The notes: a model not told the origin generated them from the sequence alone. Counted from the stretch's first letter, positions 1-8,240 are shown. The stretch is 64,000 nt of DNA from Bdellovibrionales bacterium (GCA_016713585.1 JADJOV010000010.1:29656-93655); one strand, 5' to 3'. Numbers and translations: made by a program.

Positions 1-2799
1 CGGCTTCAAGGAGTTTCAGGCGACTTGCCTGCTTCCGCGAAGCCAGAGCTAGGGCCGATCTCCACTGGTCTTGGTGAGATCTACCAGTTCGTTTTAGATT
101 TCAAAGAAAAAAAACAAGGCGACGAGCGGGTGAAGCAGCTCATGGAGCTAAAGGCGCTCCAAGATTGGTTTGTAAAACCGAGACTTTTAACGGTCGAGGG
201 CGTGGCAGAGATCAACACTTCTGGAGGTTTTGAAAAGCAGTACCATGTTCAGCCTGATCCAAAGAAGATGGCGTCTTTTGGAATTCACTTTGAAGACATC
301 GGTGAAGCACTAGAAAAAATTAATAAAAACGTGGGCGGCGGCTACGTTGAGCAAACGGCTGAACAGTTTCTAATTCAAGGAGTGGGACTGATCAAAGATC
401 CCAAAGCTATAGAAAGAGTTCCAGTTAAGAGCTTGGAGTCCTTTAAAGTTGTTACCATCGGCGACATCGCTCGGGTGACTTTGGGTAAAGAGCTGCGAAC
501 GGGATCTGCCACCTACGATGGCGAAGAGGTCGTTTTAGGAACTGTGATGATGCTCCTTGGAGAAAACAGTCGAACAGTTTCAACTCGGGTGCATACTAAA
601 ATCGAAGAAATTAGAAAGACCCTTCCAAAAGATGTTGAAGTAACCACCGTCTACAACAGGTCAGACCTGGTTAACGCGACACTTGGAACGGTTGAGCACA
701 ATCTTTTGATGGGGGCGATTCTTGTCACGATTATTCTACTCATCCTGCTCGGAAACATTCGGGCAGCTCTAATCACTGCCGTCACAATTCCACTTTCGTT
801 GCTCGCCACTTTTCTCGTCATGAAGCCGCTTGGAATTTCAGGAAATCTGATGAGCCTTGGTGCCTTAGATTTTGGAATTATTGTCGATGGAACAGTCATC
901 GTGCTTGATAACTGTGTCAGGTTCCTGCACGACCGAGCTAAGTCTTTAGGGCGAAATTTGAGTAAAGACGAAGTCAAAAAAGCTGTTTACGAATCCACGG
1001 TTGAAATTAGACAAGCCGCTGGTTTTGGCCAATTCATTATCGTGATGGTGTTCTTGCCGGTTTTTGCCCTAACAGGCGTTGAAGGCAAAATGTTTATCCC
1101 CATGGCTGCAACTTTCGCTATTGCCGTCATGATGGCCTTTATTCTTTCGTTCACAACGGCACCAGCACTCGCAAGTATCTTTTTATCAGGCAAGACAGAG
1201 GACAAAGAACCGAAGCTCATGGAATGGATTCGAAAAGCCTACGTTCCATTTTTTGAATTCGCCTACAAACGTAAAAACTTAACGATGGGCGTAGGACTTC
1301 TCTCTGTTGTTTTGGGAGTCGCACTCTTCATGACCAGAGGAGCCGAGTTTTTACCCCAACTCAGTGAAGGATCATTCGCTTTTCATATGATCAGACCCGT
1401 AAATGCAAGCTTAAGTCAGTCAGTCGAATTTCAGAGAAAAGCAGATAAGGTCGTCGAGACCTTTCCTGAGGTCAGCCACGTCTTTTCAAGAATAGGAACA
1501 AGCGAAGTCGCAACTGATCCAATGGGCGTCAACGTATCTGATACTTACATTATGCTGAAATCTCGTGACGATTGGCCGGAAGTTGACGGCAAAAAGCGAA
1601 CTTTCCAAAGTCTCGTTTCACTCATGGTTGAAAAACTTGAAAAGGAAATTCCAGGACAAACTTATCTAGCATCTCAGCCGATTCAAATGCGTTTCAATGA
1701 ATTGCTTGAAGGCACCAGAGCTGATGTTGCCGTCAAAGTTTTTGGCCCAGATTTAGATAAGCTTGTTGAGTTCGCAAAGAAGACCCAAGAAATTGTGGCA
1801 AAAATTCAAGGAGCCGGTGATGTCGAAGTGGATCTGGCAGGCACTTCGCCGGTTTTAAGAATTGAACCAAGCGAGGCCAGTCTTTCAGCTTACAACGGCT
1901 CTGTGAAAGACGTTCTTGACACAGTTTCAATTGCGCTCGGAGGTCAGGAAGCTGGTTTTCTTTATGAAGGTGAACGAAAGTTTCCAATTGTCGTAAGACT
2001 TGGCAATGACTTGAGATCTGATCTCAGCACGATCAAAGATCTTCCAGTCGGAGTAGGACCAAATGTTCTCGTGCCACTTGGAAAGCTTGCCGACATTTCC
2101 TTCAAAGAAACTTATGGCTCAGTGAACAGAGAGAATTCGAATCGAAGAACTGCTGTCCTTATCAACTTGCGGGGACGCGATACCGAATCGTTTGTTTTAG
2201 AAGCGCAGAAGGCCGTTGAAACACAACTGAAACTTCCAGATGGCTACTATCTCGAATGGGGCGGAAACTTTAAGAATCTGGAGCAAGCTAGATCCAGACT
2301 TTTGATCTTAGCACCGATTGCATTGGCACTTGTTCTCATGATGATTTACGCGGCCTTTGGAAGCGTAGCTCAGACCTTTCTCATATTCGCTTGTATCCCC
2401 ATGGCCCGGGTCGGTGGAGTCATCGGTCTGATTTTGAACGGTCTTCCGTTTAGTATTTCCGCAGGCATCGGGTTTATTGCGCTCTCGGGGATCGCCGTCT
2501 TAAATGGAGTAGTGCTTGTTAACTTTTTTAATCAACTACAAGCCGAAGGGAAAACTGGAAAGGAACTTGTTCTTTCTGGAACGCTTGTCAGGCTTCGCCC
2601 GGTGTTAATGACAGCACTTGTTGCGGTCTTTGGGTTCATTCCAATGATGATCTCGACGGGCATTGGTGCAGAGGTGCAAAAGCCACTCGCTTCAGTTGTC
2701 ATCGGTGGAATCATTTCTTCGACGCTTCTAACATTGATCGTGCTTCCCATTTTATTTTCGAGATTTGAGTCAAGAATGAAAGGTCGCGTAGCGCACTAA
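1..2799 (+). CDS. CzcA/CusA-family heavy-metal RND efflux pump, 5' end outside window
   Basis: Inner-membrane proton-driven RND subunit that expels divalent or monovalent metal ions through a CzcCBA/CusCBA-type tripartite channel. The frame is open from base 1, and the first residues match the family porter domain just before the conserved STGLGEI stretch, so roughly 110 N-terminal residues lie upstream of the window. Seen: the TM4 proton-relay motif DFGIIVDG (around base 870), the hydrophobic TM2-TM6 block, a second periplasmic loop (1350-2300) and a final TM block ending at 2770. Both TM repeats are present and there is no internal stop. It heads a plus-strand metal cluster with a P-type ATPase and a DUF3703 protein. 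The exact metal (Zn/Co/Cd versus Cu/Ag) cannot be read from the sequence; the neighbours favour Zn/Cd/Pb. Confidence 0.93.
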   Translation, partial: RLQGVSGDLPASAKPELGPISTGLGEIYQFVLDFKEKKQGDERVKQLMELKALQDWFVKPRLLTVEGVAEINTSGGFEKQYHVQPDPKKMASFGIHFEDIGEALEKINKNVGGGYVEQTAEQFLIQGVGLIKDPKAIERVPVKSLESFKVVTIGDIARVTLGKELRTGSATYDGEEVVLGTVMMLLGENSRTVSTRVHTKIEEIRKTLPKDVEVTTVYNRSDLVNATLGTVEHNLLMGAILVTIILLILLGNIRAALITAVTIPLSLLATFLVMKPLGISGNLMSLGALDFGIIVDGTVIVLDNCVRFLHDRAKSLGRNLSKDEVKKAVYESTVEIRQAAGFGQFIIVMVFLPVFALTGVEGKMFIPMAATFAIAVMMAFILSFTTAPALASIFLSGKTEDKEPKLMEWIRKAYVPFFEFAYKRKNLTMGVGLLSVVLGVALFMTRGAEFLPQLSEGSFAFHMIRPVNASLSQSVEFQRKADKVVETFPEVSHVFSRIGTSEVATDPMGVNVSDTYIMLKSRDDWPEVDGKKRTFQSLVSLMVEKLEKEIPGQTYLASQPIQMRFNELLEGTRADVAVKVFGPDLDKLVEFAKKTQEIVAKIQGAGDVEVDLAGTSPVLRIEPSEASLSAYNGSVKDVLDTVSIALGGQEAGFLYEGERKFPIVVRLGNDLRSDLSTIKDLPVGVGPNVLVPLGKLADISFKETYGSVNRENSNRRTAVLINLRGRDTESFVLEAQKAVETQLKLPDGYYLEWGGNFKNLEQARSRLLILAPIALALVLMMIYAAFGSVAQTFLIFACIPMARVGGVIGLILNGLPFSISAGIGFIALSGIAVLNGVVLVNFFNQLQAEGKTGKELVLSGTLVRLRPVLMTALVAVFGFIPMMISTGIGAEVQKPLASVVIGGIISSTLLTLIVLPILFSRFESRMKGRVAH

Positions 2800-2812
2800 A
2801 TTAACTAACCGG

Positions 2813-2828
2813 GGTAGCTTTCGCTACC
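2813..2828 (+). other. Small hairpin between efflux pump and metal-binding peptide gene
   Basis: A perfect 6-bp stem (GGTAGC / GCTACC) with a TTTC loop lies 14 bases after the pump stop and 20 bases before the next start. There is no T-tract, so it is more likely an mRNA-processing or stabilising hairpin than a terminator. Confidence 0.4.
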
Positions 2829-2847
2829 TCAAGAAAAGGAAGATTTT

Positions 2848-3078
2848 ATGAAAAAGGCAGTTTTGACCGCAATAATGTTGTCGTTTGCTTTCGGTATCAA
2901 CGCCCAAGCTGGCGAAGAACATAAGCACTCAAAAAAAGAAAAGCAGAACCATTCTGAAAAAGTACATAAATGCGAAAAGTGCAAAAAATCGGAGAAGGAC
3001 TGTAAATGCGACGAGAAGCACCAAGATCACGAGCATTCAGATGAAACAAAGGACGAGACCAAGAAAGAGACGAAGTAA
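2848..3078 (+). CDS. Small periplasmic His/Cys/Lys-rich putative metal-binding protein
   Basis: A 76-residue protein with a clear Sec signal peptide (KK, hydrophobic core, cleavage after AQA near residue 21). The mature part is almost entirely Lys, Glu, Asp, His and Cys, including KCEKCKKSEKDCKC (four Cys) and several His near acidic residues. Such composition suits low-affinity buffering of thiophilic or divalent metals in the periplasm, which is an inference from composition and context because no family is recognised. The ribosome site AAGGAAG precedes the ATG. It sits between the RND pump and the P-type ATPase and is followed by a strong terminator, so it probably ends the pump transcript. 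Confidence 0.75.
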   Translation: MKKAVLTAIMLSFAFGINAQAGEEHKHSKKEKQNHSEKVHKCEKCKKSEKDCKCDEKHQDHEHSDETKDETKKETK

Positions 3079-3116
3079 CCTATTAAATTACATGGACAAC
3101 AATACAGGAAGAAACC

Positions 3117-3145
3117 ATCAGGATCTTTGATGATCCTGATTTTTA
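3117..3145 (+). terminator. Intrinsic terminator after the metal-binding peptide gene
   Basis: A perfect 9-bp stem ATCAGGATC / GATCCTGAT with a 6-base loop is followed directly by TTTTT. It ends only 11 bases before the ATPase start codon, so the ATPase is either separately initiated or depends on read-through; it could act as an attenuator. Confidence 0.75.
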
Positions 3146-3155
3146 AGAGGGATTG

Positions 3156-5372
3156 ATGGAAAAGACGGAACGCCAAGACAATTGCTGCAATTCAGATTCG
3201 CCTAGAGTTGAGAGTAAGATTCTGAATCATATCGAGGGGTCATCTGTCTCAACATTCTCCGTGTTGGGTATGGACTGCGCTGATGAAATCGCAGCGATTC
3301 AAAAATCTCTCACGCATTCAAAGATTGCAAAAGTCACAGCAAACTTAATGACGTCGCAAGTTTCCGTTGAGCATGATCCTTCCTTTAAAAAAGAAGAGAT
3401 AGTCGCTTTGATCAATAAATCTGGAGTTAAGGTTCAGGAAACTTCTCGGCAGCTTTCGTTTGTTGCAGCAAACAAAAATAGAGTCATACTTGTAAGTCTC
3501 TCCGGTGCATTCCTGGTTATTGGCCTTATTTTTCAATGGTTCTTGGAGTTACCAACTGCGTGGCTTTTTTCGATTTACCTAGCGGCAACACTCACTGGTG
3601 GAACCCTGATATTTCCAAAAGCTGTTCGCGCCCTGAAGCAACGAAGCCTCGACATGAACGTGCTCATGACCATGGCAGCTGTCGGAGCATTTGCCATTCG
3701 CGAATATTCGGAAGCGGCGGCGGTCGTTTTTCTTTTCTCTTTAGCGGAGATGCTAGAGGCCTTTAGTGTGGCCAGGGCAAGAAAAGCCATTAGAGAAGTC
3801 CTGTCGATCACTCCTCAGGTCGCAAACCTGGTCGCGGAAAATGGGAACATTAGCTCGACGCCAGTCGAGGAGATTGCTGTAGGTCAGAAAATACTCATTC
3901 GGGCAGGAGATAGAGTTCCACTTGATGCATTGATCGTTGAAGGTTCTTCTTACCTTAACCAAGCACCCCTCACGGGCGAATCGCAACCTGTGTCCAAGGG
4001 CGTTGGGGATACTGTGTTAGCTGGAACCGTCAATGAAAGTGGTAGCCTAACTGCGACTGTCAGCCACGGCTTTAAGGACACAAAGATCGCGGGCGTTATT
4101 CGTTTGATCGAGGAAGCTCAAAGTAAGAAAGCTCCGTCGCAGCTGTTTGTGGACAAGTTTGCCAAAATTTATACGCCTATCGTAACCCTTGTTGCGTTAC
4201 TAGTGTTTCTGGTCCCTCCACTGCTATTTTCTCAATCGTGGGATCTGTGGTTTTATAGGTCGCTGGTATTTCTGGTTATCGCATGCCCTTGTGCTCTCGT
4301 CATTGCCACACCGGTTTCAGTTGTGTCGGCACTAACGGCACTCGCAAAGAACGGTGTTCTAGTAAAGGGAGGCGTCTATCTTGAAGCCCTCGGAAAACTA
4401 CGCGCCATTGCCGTAGATAAAACCGGAACTATCACCGAAGGGCGTCCCAAAGTTGTTTCTGAAAAAACTTGGGGATCATCCAAAACAGAAGAGTTCATGC
4501 AAGTCGCTCTTTCGCTAGAAAAACAATCCAATCACCCTTTAGCTAAGGCAGTGGTTGAATTCTGTGAGAGCAAACATGCGACCGACTCCCCAGTATCAAA
4601 TCATAAAGTTATACCGGGCAAAGGTGTTGAAGGCTCTATTGGCTCACATCACTATTTCGCTGGAAATCATAAGCTCGCTCATGAACTAAATGTATGCAGT
4701 CCTGAAGTCGAAAAGTATCTTCAGACTCTCGAAGATCAAGCTCAGTCGGTTATGATCGTCGGACATAAACCTCACGCTGGTTGTGAGGGTGAAATTCTAG
4801 GAATTCTGGGCCTCGCCGACAAACCTCGCGAAGGTGTCGGAAAGGCAATCGAGAATCTACACCGTGTTGGAATTAAAGAAGTTCTGATCTTGAGCGGCGA
4901 CAACCAAAGAACTGTCGATTCGATTGCGAAAATCGTCGGGATTGATAAGGGTCGTGGAGATCTCCTGCCTGAAGACAAAGTTTTTGAAATCCAATCCCTC
5001 ACAAAACAATATTTTTACGTTGGTATGGTCGGCGACGGAATCAACGATGCCCCAGCCCTTGCTCAAGCCTCCATTGGAATTGCGATGGGTGCCGCTGGTA
5101 CGGATGCCGCAATTGAAACAGCCGATATTGCTTTAATGACGGACGACCTTGGACAACTTGCGAGAGCTATTCAGCACGGCAGAAAAACATTAGGAATTAT
5201 TCGCTTCAACATCGGATTTGCACTTGTAATCAAAGCTGTCTTTATTGGCCTAGGTGTCTTTGGTTTATCAAATCTGTGGCTTGCGGTGGCTGCTGACATG
5301 GGAGCATCGCTGATCGTGATCGCAAATTCGCTACGACTTCTGGGTATGAATTCAGAAACTCATTCGAGTTAA
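3156..5372 (+). CDS. P1B-type heavy-metal ATPase (ZntA/CadA-like Zn/Cd/Pb exporter)
   Basis: ATP-driven efflux of Zn(II), Cd(II) or Pb(II) across the inner membrane. Start taken at ATG 3156 with AAGAGG just upstream; the TTG one codon earlier is inside the ribosome-site spacing. Features: an N-terminal HMA-like domain whose metal motif is reduced to GMDCADE (residues ~38-44, one Cys only), preceded by a CC pair near residue 9; the ion-channel motif CPC at 377-379; phosphorylation motif DKTGT with D421; the NHPLA nucleotide-binding motif; GDGIND at 626-631; and the last-TM motif ADMGAS matching the ZntA D714 position, which supports Zn/Cd/Pb over Cu. Length (738) is normal. Followed closely by secreted and DUF3703 genes on the same strand. 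Confidence 0.93.
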   Translation: MEKTERQDNCCNSDSPRVESKILNHIEGSSVSTFSVLGMDCADEIAAIQKSLTHSKIAKVTANLMTSQVSVEHDPSFKKEEIVALINKSGVKVQETSRQLSFVAANKNRVILVSLSGAFLVIGLIFQWFLELPTAWLFSIYLAATLTGGTLIFPKAVRALKQRSLDMNVLMTMAAVGAFAIREYSEAAAVVFLFSLAEMLEAFSVARARKAIREVLSITPQVANLVAENGNISSTPVEEIAVGQKILIRAGDRVPLDALIVEGSSYLNQAPLTGESQPVSKGVGDTVLAGTVNESGSLTATVSHGFKDTKIAGVIRLIEEAQSKKAPSQLFVDKFAKIYTPIVTLVALLVFLVPPLLFSQSWDLWFYRSLVFLVIACPCALVIATPVSVVSALTALAKNGVLVKGGVYLEALGKLRAIAVDKTGTITEGRPKVVSEKTWGSSKTEEFMQVALSLEKQSNHPLAKAVVEFCESKHATDSPVSNHKVIPGKGVEGSIGSHHYFAGNHKLAHELNVCSPEVEKYLQTLEDQAQSVMIVGHKPHAGCEGEILGILGLADKPREGVGKAIENLHRVGIKEVLILSGDNQRTVDSIAKIVGIDKGRGDLLPEDKVFEIQSLTKQYFYVGMVGDGINDAPALAQASIGIAMGAAGTDAAIETADIALMTDDLGQLARAIQHGRKTLGIIRFNIGFALVIKAVFIGLGVFGLSNLWLAVAADMGASLIVIANSLRLLGMNSETHSS

Positions 5373-5388
5373 AAAAGGGAATTTTGAA

Positions 5389-5829
5389 ATGATATTCAAT
5401 CCGCTCTCAAAAATGCTGGCTTCAATTATTCTCATGACTTCAGTTGAATCAGCTCTAGGACATGGTGACGATGGAGTAAAAGAGCATAAAAAAGAAGAAA
5501 AAGTCGCGGTGCGAATCGCCCCTTCAAAATCGAGCATATTAGATTCACTTTCAATTGAGCAGATTCTGAAGAGCAAGCAAGTACCAGATGATGTTTTAAT
5601 CGTGACCTGCTCACTTTCAACAGCTCCATGTCGAGGAATTTCTATCGGACTTTTCGACTCAAATGGATCGCAAATTTTCTCAAGTAATACTGGATTAAAC
5701 GGTTTTGTTGGCTTTCAGGGACTGAACAAAGACGACTCATACACAGCTCGTATCAAAAGCGAAAAATACATTGGAGAAGTCATTGTTCGGTCCGGAGTGA
5801 ATCAAAGTTTAGTAGGAGATCGAAAGTGA
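5389..5829 (+). CDS. Secreted protein with carboxypeptidase-regulatory-like fold, metal cluster
   Basis: A 146-residue protein with a signal peptide (about residues 1-24). It is followed by HGDDG and a charged HKKEEK stretch that could bind metal. The C-terminal half (residues ~65-140) has the pattern of a small beta-sandwich of the carboxypeptidase-regulatory or CnaB type (GLNGFVGFQGLNKDDSY). Two Cys at about 77 and 83 could form a disulfide. It starts 16 bases after the ATPase stop with GGGA upstream, so it is co-transcribed. Function unknown; location suggests periplasmic metal handling. Confidence 0.55.
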   Translation: MIFNPLSKMLASIILMTSVESALGHGDDGVKEHKKEEKVAVRIAPSKSSILDSLSIEQILKSKQVPDDVLIVTCSLSTAPCRGISIGLFDSNGSQIFSSNTGLNGFVGFQGLNKDDSYTARIKSEKYIGEVIVRSGVNQSLVGDRK

Positions 5830-5830
5830 T

Positions 5831-6187
5831 ATGAAGGGGCAGAAACTTGATTTGGCAAATGCGTTTAAGTCTGAGATCGAATCTGCGTTGCTAAGTAAAA
5901 GGCAAGGCAGGAAGGATCTTGAGTGGTCGCATTTGGAAAGAGCGCATATTCTAGGACAGTTTCACGCATTGTGGCATCTTCGGGTTCACGTCTTAATGAT
6001 CAAGTACAGTGTTCGATACTGCAATTTGAAAGAGTTTTTAGGGCAACTCCCTCGAATTTTTCTGGCAATGCCGGGCTCGATAACTGGATTAGCGCCCGTA
6101 GGAAATACCGGCGGTTCAGACGTTGGGATATTTCAGGCAATGGAAATACCTGAGGACCTTCGAGGTTATCTCGAGGTCCAATCGTGA
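5831..6187 (+). CDS. DUF3703 family protein (metal-resistance associated)
   Basis: A 118-residue soluble protein matching DUF3703: the family signatures RAHILGQ, HxxVH and the C-terminal PVGNTGGSDV are all present. DUF3703 genes occur repeatedly beside czc/cad-type efflux genes, but their biochemical role is not established. The start ATG lies one base after the previous stop, indicating translational coupling. The stop overlaps the next gene's GTG start by four bases (GTGA). Confidence 0.82.
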   Translation: MKGQKLDLANAFKSEIESALLSKRQGRKDLEWSHLERAHILGQFHALWHLRVHVLMIKYSVRYCNLKEFLGQLPRIFLAMPGSITGLAPVGNTGGSDVGIFQAMEIPEDLRGYLEVQS

Positions 6188-6600
6188 CAGAAAAAAGATG
6201 GCAGAGAAGATTTTTTATTAAGGACTTGGCTCGATACAAAAGATTACTTGTCTATGTAGCTCTGTGTTCAGCTATTCTCCTCAGTTCTACAATACCTGAA
6301 ATTGATTTTTGTTCTTCAAGCAGCGCACAATCGAATTCGGTTGGTGCTGGAAATATAAGAATGGTCACTGCTACCGACGCTGAGAATCTAAAGACCGATC
6401 CTACTCCAGAAAATAAGCATAAAAAATCCGACAAAGAACATTTGTTCTGTCACCTGGGGCACACGTGTCGCCTTGTTTTTAATAAAACAATTTATTTCGA
6501 GTTGCCCAGTTTTACTGGCGTTCAAGCCGAATTCCTGATTTTGGAATTCCAAGAGCCCGAACTTGATGGACCATTTCGTCCTCCACAACTGTCGTCTTAA
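6184..6600 (+). CDS. Membrane-anchored small protein, metal operon tail
   Basis: A 138-residue protein starting at GTG 6184 in a GTGA overlap with the DUF3703 gene. A basic N-terminus (KRWQRR) is followed by one hydrophobic segment (residues ~23-45), so it is either a signal anchor or an uncleaved signal. The exported part is Ser- and Lys-rich and contains CHLGHTC (two Cys, two His), a plausible metal site, before a predicted beta-rich end. No family recognised. The tight overlap argues for a role with the upstream metal genes. Confidence 0.55.
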   Translation: MTEKRWQRRFFIKDLARYKRLLVYVALCSAILLSSTIPEIDFCSSSSAQSNSVGAGNIRMVTATDAENLKTDPTPENKHKKSDKEHLFCHLGHTCRLVFNKTIYFELPSFTGVQAEFLILEFQEPELDGPFRPPQLSS

Positions 6601-6695
6601 TGAAGACTAAATACCCTGATCAGTTCTACAAGGAATTTCGCGCAGAAATGAGGCGCAGAGTTCTTAAAATTAATTTATTTTTGGAAGGAATTTTT

Positions 6696-6998
6696 ATGAA
6701 AAAACTTATGTCAATGGCAGTTCTATTTATGTTTTTAGTTGGATGTACCACTATGCAGGGGTTTGCTCCAGCCGACGCGACCTCAGAAGGAATACGATTT
6801 AAGTACGGCTCTTCGCGAGGCATAAAATTAGGCGATAGAATAATCGCCTACAAACGAACTCCGTCGAATAGTAGACGAGGATTTTCCTATATTGACGCCG
6901 GAACTCTGACGGTGACTAAAGTTGAAAAGGATTTTGCTATCATGAAAAAAGATGGGGAATTTGAAGTCAACGAAACTACCAGCTTTGCTCGAGAATAA
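6696..6998 (+). CDS. Small lipoprotein
   Basis: A 100-residue protein. The start is ATG 6696, preceded by GGAAGGA at ideal spacing; upstream in-frame codons back to 6600 are rejected. A signal peptide of type II ends at the lipobox LVGC (Cys about residue 18). The mature part has alternating beta pattern (GIKLGDRIIAYKR, TLTVTKVEKDFAIMKK), resembling a small SH3-like barrel. It is followed by a clear terminator, closing the metal-cluster transcript. No named family is claimed. Confidence 0.65.
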   Translation: MKKLMSMAVLFMFLVGCTTMQGFAPADATSEGIRFKYGSSRGIKLGDRIIAYKRTPSNSRRGFSYIDAGTLTVTKVEKDFAIMKKDGEFEVNETTSFARE

Positions 6999-7009
6999 TC
7001 GCGATTGGA

Positions 7010-7042
7010 CAGGGGCTTTCTTTCGGAAGGCCCCTGCCTTTT
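7010..7042 (+). terminator. Rho-independent terminator of the metal cluster
   Basis: Stem CAGGGGC / GCCCCTG (7 bp, extendable inward) with a 13-base loop, followed by CCTTTTT. It lies 12 bases after the lipoprotein stop. Confidence 0.8.
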
Positions 7043-7062
7043 TAACCGAGAAAAAGATCAGC

Positions 7063-7221
7063 TCAGAGCCGATCTTTCAGTAGCCAGGTTACAAGCTGAA
7101 TTACTAATACGACGAGCGCCACAATCCACGCACGCTTGATTCCAAGAACCAGCCGATAGTCTTTCATTTGAAGCTTCAGATTCATTTCGAGAGTAATGTA
7201 GTTGTTTTGATTTTGTTCCAT
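7063..7221 (-). CDS. Single-TM small protein (52 aa)
   Basis: Start chosen at the ATG whose codon ends at 7221 because AAGGAGATCG sits just upstream on the minus strand; a longer reading to 7278 lacks a ribosome site. The first 30 residues are polar and amphipathic (Asn/Gln-rich then Lys-containing). Residues ~31-48 form one hydrophobic helix ending in a Lys-Asp-Arg tail, so topology is N-in with a very short C-terminus. No family recognised. It could be a small inner-membrane regulator or a type-I-toxin-like peptide; neither is proven. Confidence 0.45.
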   Translation of the reverse strand: MEQNQNNYITLEMNLKLQMKDYRLVLGIKRAWIVALVVLVIQLVTWLLKDRL

Positions 7222-7448
7222 AAACGATCTCCTTTTAACCGAGCCGAAGGCAAGAGAAGGAGGCGTTTTGTGGGGCAAAATTCAATTTCTACTCACATGT
7301 TCCGAAAAGGTCAGTTTGACGATGCTGGTTGGCTCTCGCTTTGAGCCGAGGAAGTTTCCTCAATTAAGCTTTCCCGTGAATGCTAGTTTGCCCTTCGAAG
7401 TATTGTTTTTGGACGCTCCCTACTAAGCCCATCTTATTCCTCCCTTTG

Positions 7449-7490
7449 CAGGCACCTCGCCAGTCGCTTCGCTTGGTGGCATGGTACCTG
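7449..7490 (+). other. Structured leader element A (resembles element at 8241)
   Basis: Outer arms CAGGCACC / GGTACCTG (one bulged base) enclose a second stem CGCCA / TGGTG and a small GC-rich loop. The order CGCCA, GCTTGGTG, GTACCTG.CG recurs in the element at 8241-8273 upstream of a second orphan gene. Direct sequence observation; function unknown (leader RNA, recombination site or processing signal). Confidence 0.5.
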
Positions 7491-7544
7491 CCGCTACCGC
7501 ACCTCTCGGGTGCTCACGTTACGGTCGGAGCCGGGCTTCTGCGT

Positions 7545-7603
7545 TCGCTATCTTCTCTCTTCGGGGGCCTCATCACTCGTGACGGCCCCACTCGATAGAG
7601 CGG
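7545..7603 (+). other. Stem-loop just upstream of the 7639 gene
   Basis: Inner stem GGGGCC / GGCCCC (7564-7569 with 7584-7589) with a loop that can itself pair TCA with TGA. Outer arms CGCTATC and GATAGAGCG enclose it. A-rich sequence and the ribosome site follow. Not a terminator on the plus strand because no T-tract follows. Confidence 0.45.
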
Positions 7604-7638
7604 GGAAAAAATAAAAACAACTTTCAAAGGAGAAAGTC

Positions 7639-7914
7639 ATGAATTCACAAGTACAAACAAAAACATCGGAAACGGTTCAGGCCCAGGGCTTCATCGCAGA
7701 CGCCAAAGTTTACATGAACCAAGACCGGGGAACTCTCACGCATTTGTTCGGCAACGATATGCGAATTGAAATGCCAATCAATCTCTACAAGAAGATTCTC
7801 GGACTTCCGTTCGAAAAAGCAGTCCGCAACAAAACTGAAGAACGAAATAATCGTGCATCCTTCGGACTTGTTGCCACACCGTCAATCTTTTCTCTAAAGA
7901 TGGGCAGTACCTAG
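7639..7914 (+). CDS. Conserved-looking small protein of the accessory region (91 aa)
   Basis: Strong ribosome site AAAGGAG precedes the ATG. The N-terminus is Thr/Gln-rich; residues ~17-65 look like a compact folded domain containing MPINLYKKILGLPFEKAV. No family recognised. Soluble, no signal peptide. A short reading downstream (7922-8005) repeats the same FG..R..IN.YK.I.G pattern, so this gene seems to have had a tandem paralogue. It is preceded by an elaborate structured leader. Confidence 0.55.
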   Translation: MNSQVQTKTSETVQAQGFIADAKVYMNQDRGTLTHLFGNDMRIEMPINLYKKILGLPFEKAVRNKTEERNNRASFGLVATPSIFSLKMGST

Positions 7915-7921
7915 TTCATAG

Positions 7922-8005
7922 AGTTTTGGAATTCGCGTTTCCAAACACATCAACTATTACAAACAAATATTCGGCGTTGAATATACTCCGAAAGCTCGCC
8001 CAGCT
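7922..8005 (+). pseudogene. Degraded C-terminal fragment of a paralogue of the 7639 gene
   Basis: In the second frame the bases encode about 27 residues including FGIRVSKHINYYKQIFGV and a basic tail, ending at a TAG. This lines up with FGNDMRIEMPINLYKKILGL of the upstream gene (shared FG, R, IN.YK.I.G, basic end). A stop codon lies immediately upstream and no start exists, so it is a remnant. Confidence 0.5.
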
Positions 8006-8046
8006 TAGGCTGGGTTTCATACTCGGTAGGCTTTGGCCTACCGAGT
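7999..8046 (+). terminator. Two consecutive hairpins, terminator-like
   Basis: First: CCCAGC / GCTGGG with a TTAG loop followed by TTT. Second: a perfect 11-bp stem ACTCGGTAGGC / GCCTACCGAGT with a four-base loop at 8021-8046. The second lacks a T-tract but is unusually stable. Together they separate the 7639 gene from the 8311 gene. Confidence 0.5.
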
Positions 8047-8240
8047 AGATCTAAAATTATCGACAAGGTTACAAGTAACCTTTTCTTCTTTTTGATTCGC
8101 AATCTTCACACCTTTCAAATTTCAATTTCTCTTTCATTGAGTCCCGCCAGTCTCCTTCAGAGCCTGTCATGCCTCATGATCGTCCTGTTCGGACTAACAG
8201 AGAAATCGAGCAATGTGCGCCAATCACTCCTAATTTTTCC

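Larger units (their letters stand above)
7222..7638. other. 417-base non-coding, GC-rich structured intergenic region
   Basis: No convincing long reading frame. The left third is AT-rich and suits promoters for the minus-strand small gene and for the gene at 7639. The region from about 7440 to 7605 is much more GC-rich and full of inverted repeats (separate entries at 7449 and 7545). A minus-strand 22-codon frame with a good ribosome site (GGGAGGA) begins at 7431, but nothing else supports it. The structured block directly precedes the ribosome site of the 7639 gene, so it may be its mRNA leader. Confidence 0.5.

Noticed and set aside
651..977. Antisense reading frames within the RND pump gene
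   Set aside because: Shadows of a strongly conserved coding sequence, without ribosome sites or family similarity.
7222..7431. 22-codon minus-strand mini-gene with GGGAGGA
   Set aside because: Only a ribosome site supports it; the peptide has no recognisable property.
7440..7605. Integron attC sites or rRNA fragment in the GC-rich leader region
   Set aside because: No GTTRRRY/RYYYAAC core pair, no integrase, and no recognisable rRNA motif.
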